Assembly (NCBI GenBank): GCA_964590645.1
Contig: CAZPYJ010000022.1
Span: 1 to 64,000 of the forward strand
DNA length: 64,000 bases
Origin: JAGNHN01 sp964590645
GTDB taxonomy: Bacteria; Bacteroidota; Bacteroidia; Bacteroidales; JAGNHN01
Direction of reading: 5' to 3'
Below are positions 33,047 to 42,208 of this stretch, one piece after another; the stretch's first letter is position 1; every line of letters starts with the position of its first letter. A program made the translations under genes and the position numbers. The notes beneath the pieces are model-generated. The model ran no database searches and was not told the origin of the DNA. It worked only from the letters and a program-made list of their open reading frames with translations.

Positions 33047-34069
33047 ATGGCAAAGCAAAATGAGGCAGATCATACTGCTAAAGAAAAAATGAAGGCGCTT
33101 CAGCTGACCATCGACAAGCTGGAGAAAAGCTATGGAAAGGGCACCATAATGAAATTGGGGGATAATGCGATTGACGATGTGGAGTTTATTTCCACCGGAT
33201 CGATTTCCCTGAACAATGCCCTTGGAATTGGCGGTTTGCCCAAAGGGAGGGTGATTGAAATCTACGGACCGGAGTCATCTGGAAAAACCACCCTGGCCAT
33301 TCACGCAATTGCAGAAGCACAGAAAAGCGGTGGCCTGGCAGCTTTTATTGATGCAGAGCACGCCTTCGATCGATTCTATGCAAGGAAGCTGGGTGTCGAC
33401 ATTGAGAATCTGCTGGTTTCGCAGCCCGACAATGGAGAGCAGGCGCTGGAAATTGCGGATAACCTCATTCGCAGTGGCGCCATTGATATCCTTGTAATCG
33501 ACTCAGTGGCAGCCCTGACACCCCGCAGTGAAATTGAAGGGGAGATGGGCGATTCAAAGATGGGCTTACAGGCCCGCCTGATGTCGCAGGCTTTGCGAAA
33601 ACTGACTTCCACCATTTCGAAAACCGGCTGCTGTTGCATCTTCATAAATCAGTTAAGGGAAAAGATCGGGGTGATGTTTGGCAATCCGGAAACAACCACC
33701 GGCGGCAATGCCCTGAAATTCTATGCTTCGGTTCGCCTGGATATTCGCAGGATGAACCAGATTAAAGATGCCGAAGAGGTGGTTGGAAACAGGGTGAAGG
33801 TTAAGGTAGTCAAGAATAAAGTAGCGCCCCCTTTCCGTACGGCTGAGTTTGATATTATTTACGGAGAAGGGATATCGCGTTGGGGCGAGTTGGTAGATCT
33901 GGGAGTACAATACAATGTCCTGCAGAAAAGCGGCTCCTGGTTTTCCTATGGCGAAACACGCCTGGGGCAGGGCCGGGATGCTGTCAAGCGCCTGCTGACA
34001 GATAATCCGGAGCTGGCTGAAGAAATCGAGGCCAAAGTGGTTGAAATGCTCAAAACACCCAAGGCCTGA
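33047..34069 (+). CDS. recA: Recombinase RecA
   Basis: This 340-residue ATPase forms filaments on single-stranded DNA, carries out strand exchange and triggers LexA cleavage. Walker A GPESSGKTT is at about 74-82. The DNA-binding loops EGEMGDSKMGLQAR and FGNPETTTGGNALKF and the subunit-contact start (ALQLTIDKLEKSYGKG) are all standard. Its stop codon overlaps the start of a TPR lipoprotein gene by one base (TGATG), so the two are translationally coupled. No LexA-type palindrome is obvious just upstream; transcription may come from bcp or nth. Confidence 0.98.
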   Translation: MAKQNEADHTAKEKMKALQLTIDKLEKSYGKGTIMKLGDNAIDDVEFISTGSISLNNALGIGGLPKGRVIEIYGPESSGKTTLAIHAIAEAQKSGGLAAFIDAEHAFDRFYARKLGVDIENLLVSQPDNGEQALEIADNLIRSGAIDILVIDSVAALTPRSEIEGEMGDSKMGLQARLMSQALRKLTSTISKTGCCCIFINQLREKIGVMFGNPETTTGGNALKFYASVRLDIRRMNQIKDAEEVVGNRVKVKVVKNKVAPPFRTAEFDIIYGEGISRWGELVDLGVQYNVLQKSGSWFSYGETRLGQGRDAVKRLLTDNPELAEEIEAKVVEMLKTPKA

Positions 34070-35136
34070 TGAAACGCTTTGCATTGTGCTGTCTGCCCTT
34101 CCTTTTTCTGATGCTGCACCTTTCCTGCCAGCAGAGCCAGACCCATCAAAATAACAGGGAGGTGCAAACGCCCCCTGCCGGGGATTTGAGTCCGGAAGCT
34201 GCAGCCCTGCGGCAGATGACTTCGGCCCTGGAAAAGGATGCGGAAAACGACTCCCTGTTGAATGAACGAGCTCTTGCTTATCTGAAACAAGGCAAAATGA
34301 ATGAGGCCTTGCGGGATATCAATGAGGCGCTCCGGCTCAAACCCGACGAAGCCGAATACCTGATCACCCTTTCCGATATCTATTTTGGGTTGAATCAAAG
34401 CCCTAAAACAAGACAAACCCTGCTCAAGGTGCTTGAACTCTATCCTGAAAATACCAATGCTATGCTGAAATTGGCGGAGATGAATCTCTATTTCCGCGAT
34501 TATGAAGGAGTGGAAAGTTATGCCCGCCGCGCTATTGCTACAGATCCTACCTATGCCCAGGCCTATTTTATTCTTGGCTTTGCAAAGAAAGAAACCGGTG
34601 ATACTTCTGCAGCTATCCGCCTGTTTCAACAGACCATAGACCGAGACCCCGTTCACTATGAGGCTTTTATGCAGGCAGGGATACTATTGGCCGCCAGGAA
34701 GGATAAACTGGCTGAAGCTTATTACAAGGGAGCGATTGCCCTGGATGCAGAACGCCTGGAAGCCTATTACAACCTCGGACTTTACTATCAGGAGAACGAG
34801 TTTTACAATGAGGCGATGAAAATGTACAATGATCTGATCGCCCTCCGACCGGATTTTAAGCTGGCTTACTACAACCTCGGGTATATCCATCTGGTCAACC
34901 TGGAAGTATATAATGAAGCCGTGAAGTTTTTCACTCAGGCCCTCCAGGCTGACCCCAATTATGTGGAAGCTGTCTATAACCGGGGCTATGCTTATGAGTT
35001 GATGGGCGATGTACTGAATGCCCGACAGGATTATCAGCGGGCCCTCCAATTGCGTCCCAACTATGGATTGGCCATTTCCGGACTGAACAGGCTGGACCAG
35101 ATGGACAGGGATGCAAAGGATGCCGGACTTGAATAA
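34069..35136 (+). CDS. TPR-repeat lipoprotein
   Basis: The protein has 355 residues. The signal peptide ends in lipobox LHLSC (Cys20), so the mature protein is lipid-anchored. The rest is about eight tetratricopeptide repeats (for example ALAYLKQGKMNEALRDINEALRLKPD and AVYNRGYAYELMGDVLNARQDYQRALQLRPNY), a scaffold for protein-protein contacts. Its start overlaps the recA stop by one base. That coupling to recA is probably a matter of transcript layout, since the product is exported. The partner is unknown. Confidence 0.85.
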   Translation: MKRFALCCLPFLFLMLHLSCQQSQTHQNNREVQTPPAGDLSPEAAALRQMTSALEKDAENDSLLNERALAYLKQGKMNEALRDINEALRLKPDEAEYLITLSDIYFGLNQSPKTRQTLLKVLELYPENTNAMLKLAEMNLYFRDYEGVESYARRAIATDPTYAQAYFILGFAKKETGDTSAAIRLFQQTIDRDPVHYEAFMQAGILLAARKDKLAEAYYKGAIALDAERLEAYYNLGLYYQENEFYNEAMKMYNDLIALRPDFKLAYYNLGYIHLVNLEVYNEAVKFFTQALQADPNYVEAVYNRGYAYELMGDVLNARQDYQRALQLRPNYGLAISGLNRLDQMDRDAKDAGLE

Positions 35137-35143
35137 GACGGTA

Positions 35144-35332
35144 TCATTTTTCTTTCTCTTGGCCAGCTTTGATTTGCGTTTTCAAATCCAGGACAGGGCA
35201 TCCTCCACAGCTTGATGCACATCCATTACAGGCATCAGACGAAGGCCTGGGCCTGAACTGTTGGTAGAGGTTACGGACCACAACAAAAGTGGCGCCGGCA
35301 ACAATCAATATGGTGATGATTTCCTGCATCAT
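35144..35332 (-). CDS. FeoB-associated Cys-rich membrane protein
   Basis: This is a small protein of 62 residues: one N-terminal transmembrane helix (IITILIVAGATFVVV), then a cysteine cluster ACNGCASSCGGCPV (C-x2-C-x3-C-x2-C) and a charged tail. It matches the FeoB-associated Cys-rich family that accompanies ferrous iron transporters, probably as a FeoC-like accessory or metal-binding partner. The ATG at 35332 overlaps the feoB stop by 4 bases (ATGA), so it is translated directly after FeoB. The 94-codon reading back to 35428 lies inside feoB and is not the gene. Confidence 0.85.
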   Translation of the reverse strand: MMQEIITILIVAGATFVVVRNLYQQFRPRPSSDACNGCASSCGGCPVLDLKTQIKAGQEKEK

Positions 35333-37845
35333 ATTATTTGTACCCATTGCCCCGCCTGATAGGCCAGGAAGGCTACGATCCAGGCCACGGCAGTGGTGTA
35401 GAAAACGGTAAAGGCAGCCCATTTCCACGAACCGGATTCACGGCGTATGGTGGCAATGACGGCAATACAGGGGAAATATATCAATACAAAGAGCATAAAA
35501 GAGAGGGCAACGATGGGATTGAAGACTTTCTCACCCATCCTGGGCCCCTCCATATAAGTCTGCTCCTGTAGTTTGGTCACCAATGAGGCAGTGAGTGCAT
35601 CCTCATCCTCTGCCTCTGTCTGGTATAAAACCCCCAGGGTGCCCACCACAATTTCTTTGGCGGCAATCCCCGACAGGATGGCCACACTCATTTTCCAATC
35701 GAAGCCCAACGGATCCATCACCGGTTGCACAAAGTTTCCGATCTGCCCGATCAGCGAGCCTCGTTGCCTTTCATACTCCTTCATAAACTCAGCTTCCCTG
35801 ATCTGTTGTCCCAGACGCTCAAAAGCTTCCAGCTCTCCTTCTTTCAGCAAGCGATCTGCTTCTGACATCATTACGCTGATCTCCAATTCAATACGCCGGG
35901 TTTCTTCGTTGCTCCGGGGGAAATAACCCAGCGCCCAGATTATGATGGAAGCAATCAGAATGATACCTCCGATCTTTTTGAGATACTGCTCTGCCCTATG
36001 CCACATATGGGTGATCAGGGCCTTGAGGGTAGGGATGCGGTAGGGGGGGAGCTCCATCACAAAAGGCACATCCGCCTTCCTGAAAAAAGTCATCCGGAAT
36101 AAAAGTGCCGAAAGAATAGCCAGGAGAACGCCCAGGCCGTATAAGGCAAACAGGATGGATCCCTGGTTTTTGACAAAAAAAGCACTGATGAAAAGGATGT
36201 AGACGGGAAGTCGGGCGCTGCACGACATAAATGGGTTGATCAGCATTGTGATCAGGCGATCACGGCGGCTCTCAATAATACGGGTGGACATTATGGCCGG
36301 TACATTGCATCCGAAGCCCATCAGCAAGGGGATGAAAGATTTTCCGTGCAGCCCGATGCGATGCATCGCTTTATCCATAATGAATACCGCACGAGCCATA
36401 TAACCAGTGTCTTCCATCAGGGAAATGAAGAAGTACAATATCAGGATGTTGGGAAGAAAAACGATCACACCGCCAACGCCACCCAAAACCCCCTGGATGA
36501 ATAAGTCTTTCAGCCATCCTTCAGCCATCTGCCTGCTCAGAAGCACAGAGAGATAGTCCACCCCCGTTTCGATCCAGTCCATAGGATAACTGCCAAGGCG
36601 GAAGGTAGCGATGAATGTTACCCACATAAAAAAGAGAAAGACCGGAATGCCCCAGAGCTTGTGGGTAATAAAAGTATCTACGATATCGGTCTTTCTGATG
36701 CGCTGGATACGGTTCACCTGAAAAGTCTGACGCAGCGCTCCTGCAATGAAGCCGTATTTGGCATCGGTGATCAGGGTTTCCGCCTCTTCGCCCTGGGTGG
36801 ATTGAATGCGCTCCAGTTCCTTGTCCAGTGCTTTCCGGATCTGTTCCCGGTTCTTCAGGCTGTCAATCCTTTCATAAGCAGCTTCGTCCTTCTCCAACAA
36901 CTTCAGAGAAAGAAAACGGGTGCTGATCTTGTCGATCAGGGCCTGATTTTCCGGATTCCGGATCAGTTTCTGGATTTCATTGATGCCCGTCTCAATGGTA
37001 TTGCCATAGTGAATATGAATATGCCGAACTACAGGATCCCTGTCTTCAAAGACATCAATGATCTTATTGAACAACTCGCTGATACCCTGTCGCTTGAACC
37101 CAACCGTGGGAATGATGGGGATTCCGAGCATCTTCCCCAGCATCTCATAGTCGAAGTGATCGCCCTTCTTTTCCAGCTCATCAAACATATTCAGGGCCAT
37201 CACCACCTTGATATCCATATCGATCAACTGGGTGGTCAGGTAAAGGTTGCGCTCCAGGTTTGAGGCATCGACCACATTCACCACTACATCCGGCATTTCT
37301 TCCTGAATATACCTGCGTACAAACAACTCTTCAGGAGAATAGGCCGTAATGGAGTAGGTACCGGGAAGATCGACCAGTTCAAAATGATATCCGTTTTTGC
37401 GAAAGCGGGCCACCTTGGCATCCACCGTCACGCCCCCGTAATTCCCCACCCTTTCGTGGCTCCCGGAGGCAAAATTGAAGAGGGTGGTCTTGCCTGAATT
37501 AGGGTTGCCGACAAAAGCTACCTGGATCTTCTTTTCCTTCAGGCCCAACTGTTTCTTTTGCCGGCTGTCGCTGAAACTTGAGCCGTTCTCTTCACTATGG
37601 GAATGCTGCTTTGGGTCTTCACCAACAGGACTTACCTCAATGAGGCGGGCTTCCGAATTGCGCAGGCTGACATTATAGCCCATCACCCTGTACTCCACAG
37701 GATCCTTCATCGGGGCCTCCTGTATCACCTCTACCTCACGTCCGGCCACAAAACCCATCTCCATTATGCGCTTGCGGAAAGCTCCCCGTCCCCTGACCTT
37801 GGTGATCAGGGCCTTTTCCCCTTTACGCATTTCAAAGAGATTCAT
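35329..37845 (-). CDS. feoB: Ferrous iron transporter, FeoA-FeoB fusion
   Basis: This is an 838-residue inner-membrane Fe(II) importer. Residues about 1-75 are a FeoA SH3-like domain (MRKGEKALITKVRG..RVMGYNVSLRNSEARLIEV). A polar linker follows, then a G-protein domain with G1 GNPNSGKTT (about 113-121) and switch segment VDLPGTYSIT. The rest is the membrane channel with gate motifs (FSCSARLPVYILFISAF, GFGCNVPAIMSTRIIES). FeoA and FeoB are separate in most bacteria; fusion is common in Bacteroidota. The start is ATG 37845; a TTG one codon upstream is unlikely. Two palindromes around the promoter suggest metal-dependent regulation. Confidence 0.96.
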   Translation of the reverse strand: MNLFEMRKGEKALITKVRGRGAFRKRIMEMGFVAGREVEVIQEAPMKDPVEYRVMGYNVSLRNSEARLIEVSPVGEDPKQHSHSEENGSSFSDSRQKKQLGLKEKKIQVAFVGNPNSGKTTLFNFASGSHERVGNYGGVTVDAKVARFRKNGYHFELVDLPGTYSITAYSPEELFVRRYIQEEMPDVVVNVVDASNLERNLYLTTQLIDMDIKVVMALNMFDELEKKGDHFDYEMLGKMLGIPIIPTVGFKRQGISELFNKIIDVFEDRDPVVRHIHIHYGNTIETGINEIQKLIRNPENQALIDKISTRFLSLKLLEKDEAAYERIDSLKNREQIRKALDKELERIQSTQGEEAETLITDAKYGFIAGALRQTFQVNRIQRIRKTDIVDTFITHKLWGIPVFLFFMWVTFIATFRLGSYPMDWIETGVDYLSVLLSRQMAEGWLKDLFIQGVLGGVGGVIVFLPNILILYFFISLMEDTGYMARAVFIMDKAMHRIGLHGKSFIPLLMGFGCNVPAIMSTRIIESRRDRLITMLINPFMSCSARLPVYILFISAFFVKNQGSILFALYGLGVLLAILSALLFRMTFFRKADVPFVMELPPYRIPTLKALITHMWHRAEQYLKKIGGIILIASIIIWALGYFPRSNEETRRIELEISVMMSEADRLLKEGELEAFERLGQQIREAEFMKEYERQRGSLIGQIGNFVQPVMDPLGFDWKMSVAILSGIAAKEIVVGTLGVLYQTEAEDEDALTASLVTKLQEQTYMEGPRMGEKVFNPIVALSFMLFVLIYFPCIAVIATIRRESGSWKWAAFTVFYTTAVAWIVAFLAYQAGQWVQII

Positions 37846-37856
37846 CAAGCAACTTA

Positions 37857-37873
37857 TTTAGAATGTTTCAAAA
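37857..37873 (-). promoter_or_regulatory. Candidate operator 1 of feoAB
   Basis: TTTAGAATGTTTCAAAA (plus strand) is an imperfect inverted repeat, TTTAGAA-TGT-TTCAAAA. It begins 6 bases after the feoAB -7 box, covering the predicted transcription start. The core TAGAATGTTTC is identical to the site just after the -7 box of the C25 protease gene (43755-43771). Confidence 0.55.
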
Positions 37874-37879
37874 TTATGG

Positions 37880-37887
37880 CAAAGATA
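37880..37887 (-). promoter_or_regulatory. -7 promoter box for feoAB
   Basis: TATCTTTG on the minus strand matches TAnnTTTG, 34 bases before the ATG. No consensus -33 box is seen, as often at regulated promoters. Confidence 0.55.
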
Positions 37888-37917
37888 TTCAATTCCTCGA
37901 TGATGGTTGAGGATGGC

Positions 37918-37929
37918 TTCTATTTAGAA
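37918..37929 (-). promoter_or_regulatory. Candidate operator 2 of feoAB
   Basis: Read on the minus strand this is TTCTA-AA-TAGAA, a perfect 5+5 palindrome about 45-56 bases upstream of the predicted feoAB transcription start. The same 12 bases occur at 43764-43775 in the C25 protease leader. Confidence 0.45.
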
Positions 37930-38016
37930 AGACCGGGCATCTTCTGTTATAGCTGTTTGTTTAATGCTAAGACGGTGACTTGATTGTGTGGAAAACAACA
38001 CGGGCATCTCCAGATA

Positions 38017-38550
38017 TCAGTCTAAATAAGGATCGCTTTCTGTATGGTTTTGGATAGCCCGTTGATGGATGACGTGGTGCAGCCGCACAATCCTTTCTCC
38101 CCAATGTGTATAGAAAAGCCTCCGGCATTCCGCAATGGCATTGACCCTTGAAGTGTGGGTGTTCTTCTGAAAAGCCAAAACATAATCCTTCATATCCTGG
38201 TAGATGTCGGCCAGATGGTCTGCCAGGCTGCCCTGCCAGGTGTCCTGGTCCTGAGGATCATTATAGTCGATGAAGTAGAAAACATCTTCCTTACCCATAA
38301 GCGTCCGGATATCATTGAAAACCACTTCCCATTGTTCCTCTGTGACGTAGCGTTCAGGCCTGAGTTCTTCCGGAAGCTCGTCAGGGAGCAGGTTCCCTTT
38401 GATGTAAAGAAGCGGCAGGATTTTCCGGTAATATTCCAGGACTTCATTCTTCGGGTAGCGGGATACGGATTCTGTAAACAAACAGAACTCATTGGCCACG
38501 GTCAGCAGTTCAATCACCGGGGAAGGGATATGTCCTTCATTCTTTGTCAT
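38017..38550 (-). CDS. DUF5063 family protein
   Basis: This 177-residue soluble, mostly helical acidic protein matches DUF5063, a Bacteroidota-enriched family without known function. It starts IPSPVIELLTVANEFCLFTE and has a tryptophan-rich middle (YVTEEQWEVVFNDIRTLMGK). Its start overlaps the stop of the phosphohexomutase gene by 4 bases (ATGA), so the two are translationally coupled and it is the last gene of the nucleotide-sugar block. Downstream 37846-38016 holds the divergently read-out feoAB promoter region. Confidence 0.75.
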   Translation of the reverse strand: MTKNEGHIPSPVIELLTVANEFCLFTESVSRYPKNEVLEYYRKILPLLYIKGNLLPDELPEELRPERYVTEEQWEVVFNDIRTLMGKEDVFYFIDYNDPQDQDTWQGSLADHLADIYQDMKDYVLAFQKNTHTSRVNAIAECRRLFYTHWGERIVRLHHVIHQRAIQNHTESDPYLD

Positions 38551-40286
38551 AGCCTCAGGTCTTCTTTGATGCGGCTGATGCTGTTTTTGAGTTCCTGCAG
38601 GATTTCTTCGGGATGTGCCGCGCTGTTCTTCCCGGCCTTTAGTGCAAAATAGAATTTCACCTTGGGTTCGGTGCCCGATGGCCGCACCGTAATCTTGCTG
38701 CCGCTTTCTGTGAATAACTGGATGACGTTGGATTTTGGAAGGGGGATGGCGCTGCTCACTTCCTCCCTGATCCTGATGTCCTTGCTGTGCTGATAGTCCA
38801 TCAGGCGGATCACCGCCTCGCCGGCAATGCTTGCAGGAGGTGATTCCCTGAACTGGCGCATCATCTCAGCAATCTCCTCTGCCCCCTTTTTGCCTTTTTT
38901 TGTAATGGAAAGCAAGCCTTCATAATAGACGCCGAACTGCCGGTAAATATCCATTAGCAGCTCGTACAGACTCATTCCGTTCTCTTTGGCCCAGGCGGCA
39001 GTTTCAGCGATCATACAGCAGGAGATGATGGCATCTTTGTCTCTGACATAATCCCCGATCAGATAGCCATAACTTTCCTCTCCGCCACCCAGGAAGGTTT
39101 TCTGTCCTTCATTCAGCCTGATGGCTTCCGCGATATATTTGAACCCGGTGAGCACGTCCATTACCTCTACGCCGTATTCCCGGGCGATGTCATTCAGAAG
39201 GTCAGTGGTGACGATGGTTTTCACAATAAAGGCATTCTCCGGTAAGCTGCCTTTTTCAGAATGCATCCGGAGCACGTAATAGATCAGGAGGGCGGCGGTC
39301 TGATTGCCATTCAGCAGTATCATCTTTCCTTCCGGGTTTCTAAGGGCGATGCCCACCCTGTCGGCATCCGGGTCGGTGGCCATCACGAGTTCCGCCCCGC
39401 TTTCTTCTGCTTTTTGAATGGCCATTTCCAGGGCTGCCGCTTCTTCAGGATTGGGGGAATGCACCGTGGGGAAATCTCCACTGACCACATCCTGTTCAGG
39501 TACATTGATGATGTTCTCAAATCCGAAGGCTTTCAGTGCCATTGGGGCAAGTTTTACGGCCGTTCCGTGAATGGGGGTAAAGACGATGCCCAGGCTTGAA
39601 TGCTTTTTGTTCAGTGCAGGATTCAGGGATTGTGCTTTCAGGGCTGCGATGTAGGCCTCGTCGATGGCGCTACCGATGGGGTGAATAAGCTCAGGACGGG
39701 TTTCGAACAGGATATTTGCGGCTGATCCAACGGCCTGTACCTCTTTGATGACATTCTTGTCGTGTGGAGGCACCAATTGTCCGCCATCGTTCCAGTACAC
39801 CTTATAACCATTGTATTCTTTCGGGTTATGCGAAGCGGTGATCATAATCCCCGACTGGCATTGCAGTTGTCTTATCGCAAAGCTGAGTTCAGGCGTGGGG
39901 CGCAGGGCATCAAAGACATAGGTATGGATGCCGTTGGCAGAGAGCACATCGGCAACCACGCCGGCGAAAAGGGTGTTGTTGTGGCGGCAATCGTAGGCAA
40001 CGGCCACCCTGATCTCCTGTTCGGGGAAGGATTTCTTCAGGTAGTTGGCCAGGCCCTGGGTTGCCATACCCACGGTATATTTGTTCATTCGGTTGGTACC
40101 GTGCCCCATAATCCCCCGAAGCCCGCCGGTGCCAAATTCCAGGCTGGTATAAAAGCATTCTTCCAACTCTTCCGGCTTATGCTCAATCATCTCAATGACA
40201 GCAGCGCGGGTTTCGGCATCATAAGGTGCCAGGGTCCAGCTTTTGGCTTTTCTCAGGATTTCGGGGTCAATGTTTTGCAGGCTCAT
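38547..40286 (-). CDS. Phosphohexomutase (phosphoglucomutase/phosphomannomutase)
   Basis: This 579-residue enzyme of the alpha-D-phosphohexomutase family interconverts hexose 1- and 6-phosphates. The phosphoserine loop is TASHNPKEYNGYK, the magnesium loop DPDADRVGIA, the sugar-binding loop GGEESYGYL and the phosphate-binding loop RPSGTEPKVKFY. The length and loop types match the PgcA/PGM2-like branch, which uses glucose 1-phosphate or related sugars. It would supply glucose 1-phosphate for UDP-glucose, the substrate of the upstream UDP-glucose dehydrogenase. It lies 59 bases after rmlD and overlaps the DUF5063 gene by 4 bases. Confidence 0.92.
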   Translation of the reverse strand: MSLQNIDPEILRKAKSWTLAPYDAETRAAVIEMIEHKPEELEECFYTSLEFGTGGLRGIMGHGTNRMNKYTVGMATQGLANYLKKSFPEQEIRVAVAYDCRHNNTLFAGVVADVLSANGIHTYVFDALRPTPELSFAIRQLQCQSGIMITASHNPKEYNGYKVYWNDGGQLVPPHDKNVIKEVQAVGSAANILFETRPELIHPIGSAIDEAYIAALKAQSLNPALNKKHSSLGIVFTPIHGTAVKLAPMALKAFGFENIINVPEQDVVSGDFPTVHSPNPEEAAALEMAIQKAEESGAELVMATDPDADRVGIALRNPEGKMILLNGNQTAALLIYYVLRMHSEKGSLPENAFIVKTIVTTDLLNDIAREYGVEVMDVLTGFKYIAEAIRLNEGQKTFLGGGEESYGYLIGDYVRDKDAIISCCMIAETAAWAKENGMSLYELLMDIYRQFGVYYEGLLSITKKGKKGAEEIAEMMRQFRESPPASIAGEAVIRLMDYQHSKDIRIREEVSSAIPLPKSNVIQLFTESGSKITVRPSGTEPKVKFYFALKAGKNSAAHPEEILQELKNSISRIKEDLRL

Positions 40287-40345
40287 AATGTGTGTTTATT
40301 GACTGATGGCAGACATTTTCTGATCGCATCTTTTTCTCCCTTAAC

Positions 40346-41224
40346 CTATTCGGAGGCGGCTTGTTCACTTAGTATCCGGATGCACTGCTCCAGGCTTTCC
40401 CTCCAGTGTGGGATGGACAGCCCGAAATTGCGTTTTATTTTTGTCTTGTCGAGGGCGCTGTAGAAAGGGCGTGGGGCCGGTACCGGGTATTCCTCCGTGC
40501 GGATCGGGGACACTTTGCATTGCAGATTAGAAATGGACATCACGGCCACGGCCAGATCGTACCAGCTGGCGATGCCTTCGTTGGTGTAGTGATAAATCCC
40601 CGAGGCGTGATCCTTTCTGTTTCCGGCGAGAATGTGCAGGATGGCCGAAGCCAGGTCTGTGGCCCAGGTCGGATTCCCTATCTGATCGGCCACCACATTG
40701 ATGCTCTCCTTTTCCGAACCAAGGCGTCGCATCGTTTTGACAAAATTATGCCCGAATTCGCTGTATAGCCAGGAGGTGCGGATGATCAATGCCCGGGGAT
40801 GGTTTTGGCGGACGGCCATTTCTCCCTCCAGCTTTGATTTCCCATACACACCTTGCGGGCCGGTGGGATGCTCCTCTGTGTAGGGCCGGTGATGCTGGCC
40901 GTCAAATACGTAGTCTGTGGAGATGTGAGTCATTCCTGCCTTCATCTCGTGGGCGGCCTGTGCCAGGATTTTGGGGGCGAGGGCATTCACCAGAAAGGCA
41001 TTTTCTGCATCCGATTCTGCTTGATCCACTGCGGTATATGCAGCGCAGTTCAGGATATGATCAGGCTGAAAATCCCTGACGAAGCGGGTGACGGCAGCCG
41101 CATCCGTGATGTCCAGCTCAGGCAGGTCGGTGAAGACAATGTCTCCTCCGGGCAGCAGCTCAGGGTGCATTTTTTGGATGCTCCTGCCAAGTTGTCCCTG
41201 TGCGCCGGTAAGCAAAATACGCAT
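40346..41224 (-). CDS. rfbD: dTDP-4-dehydrorhamnose reductase
   Basis: This 292-residue short-chain dehydrogenase has the nucleotide-binding motif LLTGAQGQLGRSI and the catalytic YxxxK in VYGKSKLEGE, with the family segment DYVFDGQHHRPYTEEHPTGP. It reduces dTDP-4-dehydrorhamnose to dTDP-L-rhamnose, the last step of the rhamnose pathway. The other rml genes are not in this window. It starts 9 bases after the UDP-glucuronate decarboxylase gene, so it belongs to the same transcript. The products should feed cell-surface polysaccharide. Confidence 0.9.
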   Translation of the reverse strand: MRILLTGAQGQLGRSIQKMHPELLPGGDIVFTDLPELDITDAAAVTRFVRDFQPDHILNCAAYTAVDQAESDAENAFLVNALAPKILAQAAHEMKAGMTHISTDYVFDGQHHRPYTEEHPTGPQGVYGKSKLEGEMAVRQNHPRALIIRTSWLYSEFGHNFVKTMRRLGSEKESINVVADQIGNPTWATDLASAILHILAGNRKDHASGIYHYTNEGIASWYDLAVAVMSISNLQCKVSPIRTEEYPVPAPRPFYSALDKTKIKRNFGLSIPHWRESLEQCIRILSEQAASE

Positions 41225-41233
41225 TGCGATAGC

Positions 41234-42169
41234 TTAAAGTTGTGATTCAAAGTACGCTATGGTCTTCTTCAGCCCTTCTTCCAGTTCGATTTTGGGTTCC
41301 CATTGAAGGGTTTTTCTGGCCAGGCTGATGTCCGGTTGGCGTTGCATCGGATCATCGGCCGGCAGCGGATGATACACTATTCTGGACTTGGATCCGGTCA
41401 TCTGAATGACTCTCTCGGCCAGTTCCAGGATGGTGAATTCTCCAGGATTGCCCAGGTTTACCGGTCCTGTAAAGTCATCCGGGCTGTTCATCAGGCCCAT
41501 CAGGCCGTGGAGTAGATCATCCACATAACAGAAACTGCGGGTCTGACTGCCATCCCCGTAGATGGTGATGTCATTGCCCTGCAGGGCCTGTACAATAAAA
41601 TTGGATACCACCCTTCCATCATTGGGATGCATCCGCGGGCCGTAGGTATTGAAGATACGGGCGATTTTAATGCGCACTTTATTTTGCCGGTGATAATTCA
41701 CGAAGAGGGTTTCTGCCGCCCTTTTGCCTTCGTCGTAGCAGGCCCTTTCCCCGATGGGATTGACATTCCCCCAGTAGCTTTCCTGCTGCGGGTGTACCTT
41801 AGGGTCGCCATACACTTCGCTGGTACTGGCTTGCAGGATCTTTGCCTTGATCCGCTTGGCCAGCCCGAGCATATTGACGGCCCCCATCACGGAAGTTTTT
41901 ACGGTCTTGATGGGATTATACTGGTAGTGGATAGGCGAGGCCGGACAGGCGAGATTGTAAATCTCATCCACTTCAATATAGAAGGGCATCGTCACATCGT
42001 GGCGAAAAAGCTCGAAGTATGGATTATCCATCAGATGGATAATGTTCTTCTTCTGCCCCGTAAAATAATTGTCAAGGCAAGCCACTTCGTGACCCTGTTC
42101 CAGCAGGCGTTCACAAAGATGGGAGCCAAGAAAGCCGGCACCTCCGGTAACCAGGATTTTCTTTCCCAT
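41234..42169 (-). CDS. UDP-glucuronate decarboxylase (UDP-xylose synthase)
   Basis: This 311-residue extended short-chain dehydrogenase has NAD motif VTGGAGFLGSHL and catalytic YxxxK in CYDEGKRAAE. The segments ACPASPIHYQYNPIKT and RIFNTYGPRMHPNDGRVVSNF are diagnostic for UDP-xylose synthase. It decarboxylates UDP-glucuronate to UDP-xylose, possibly with a UDP-4-keto-pentose intermediate. The substrate comes from the UDP-glucose dehydrogenase encoded 39 bases upstream, giving a two-step UDP-glucose to UDP-xylose route for polysaccharide synthesis. Confidence 0.94.
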   Translation of the reverse strand: MGKKILVTGGAGFLGSHLCERLLEQGHEVACLDNYFTGQKKNIIHLMDNPYFELFRHDVTMPFYIEVDEIYNLACPASPIHYQYNPIKTVKTSVMGAVNMLGLAKRIKAKILQASTSEVYGDPKVHPQQESYWGNVNPIGERACYDEGKRAAETLFVNYHRQNKVRIKIARIFNTYGPRMHPNDGRVVSNFIVQALQGNDITIYGDGSQTRSFCYVDDLLHGLMGLMNSPDDFTGPVNLGNPGEFTILELAERVIQMTGSKSRIVYHPLPADDPMQRQPDISLARKTLQWEPKIELEEGLKKTIAYFESQL

Positions 42170-42208
42170 AGCAATTTGTCTATGGCATACGGGAAGCGGC
42201 CGCTTCTA

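Noticed and set aside
35333..35428. Upstream extension of the FeoB-associated Cys-rich gene
   Set aside because: It overlaps conserved FeoB C-terminal codons in another frame; the 4-base ATGA overlap at 35329-35332 explains the start better.
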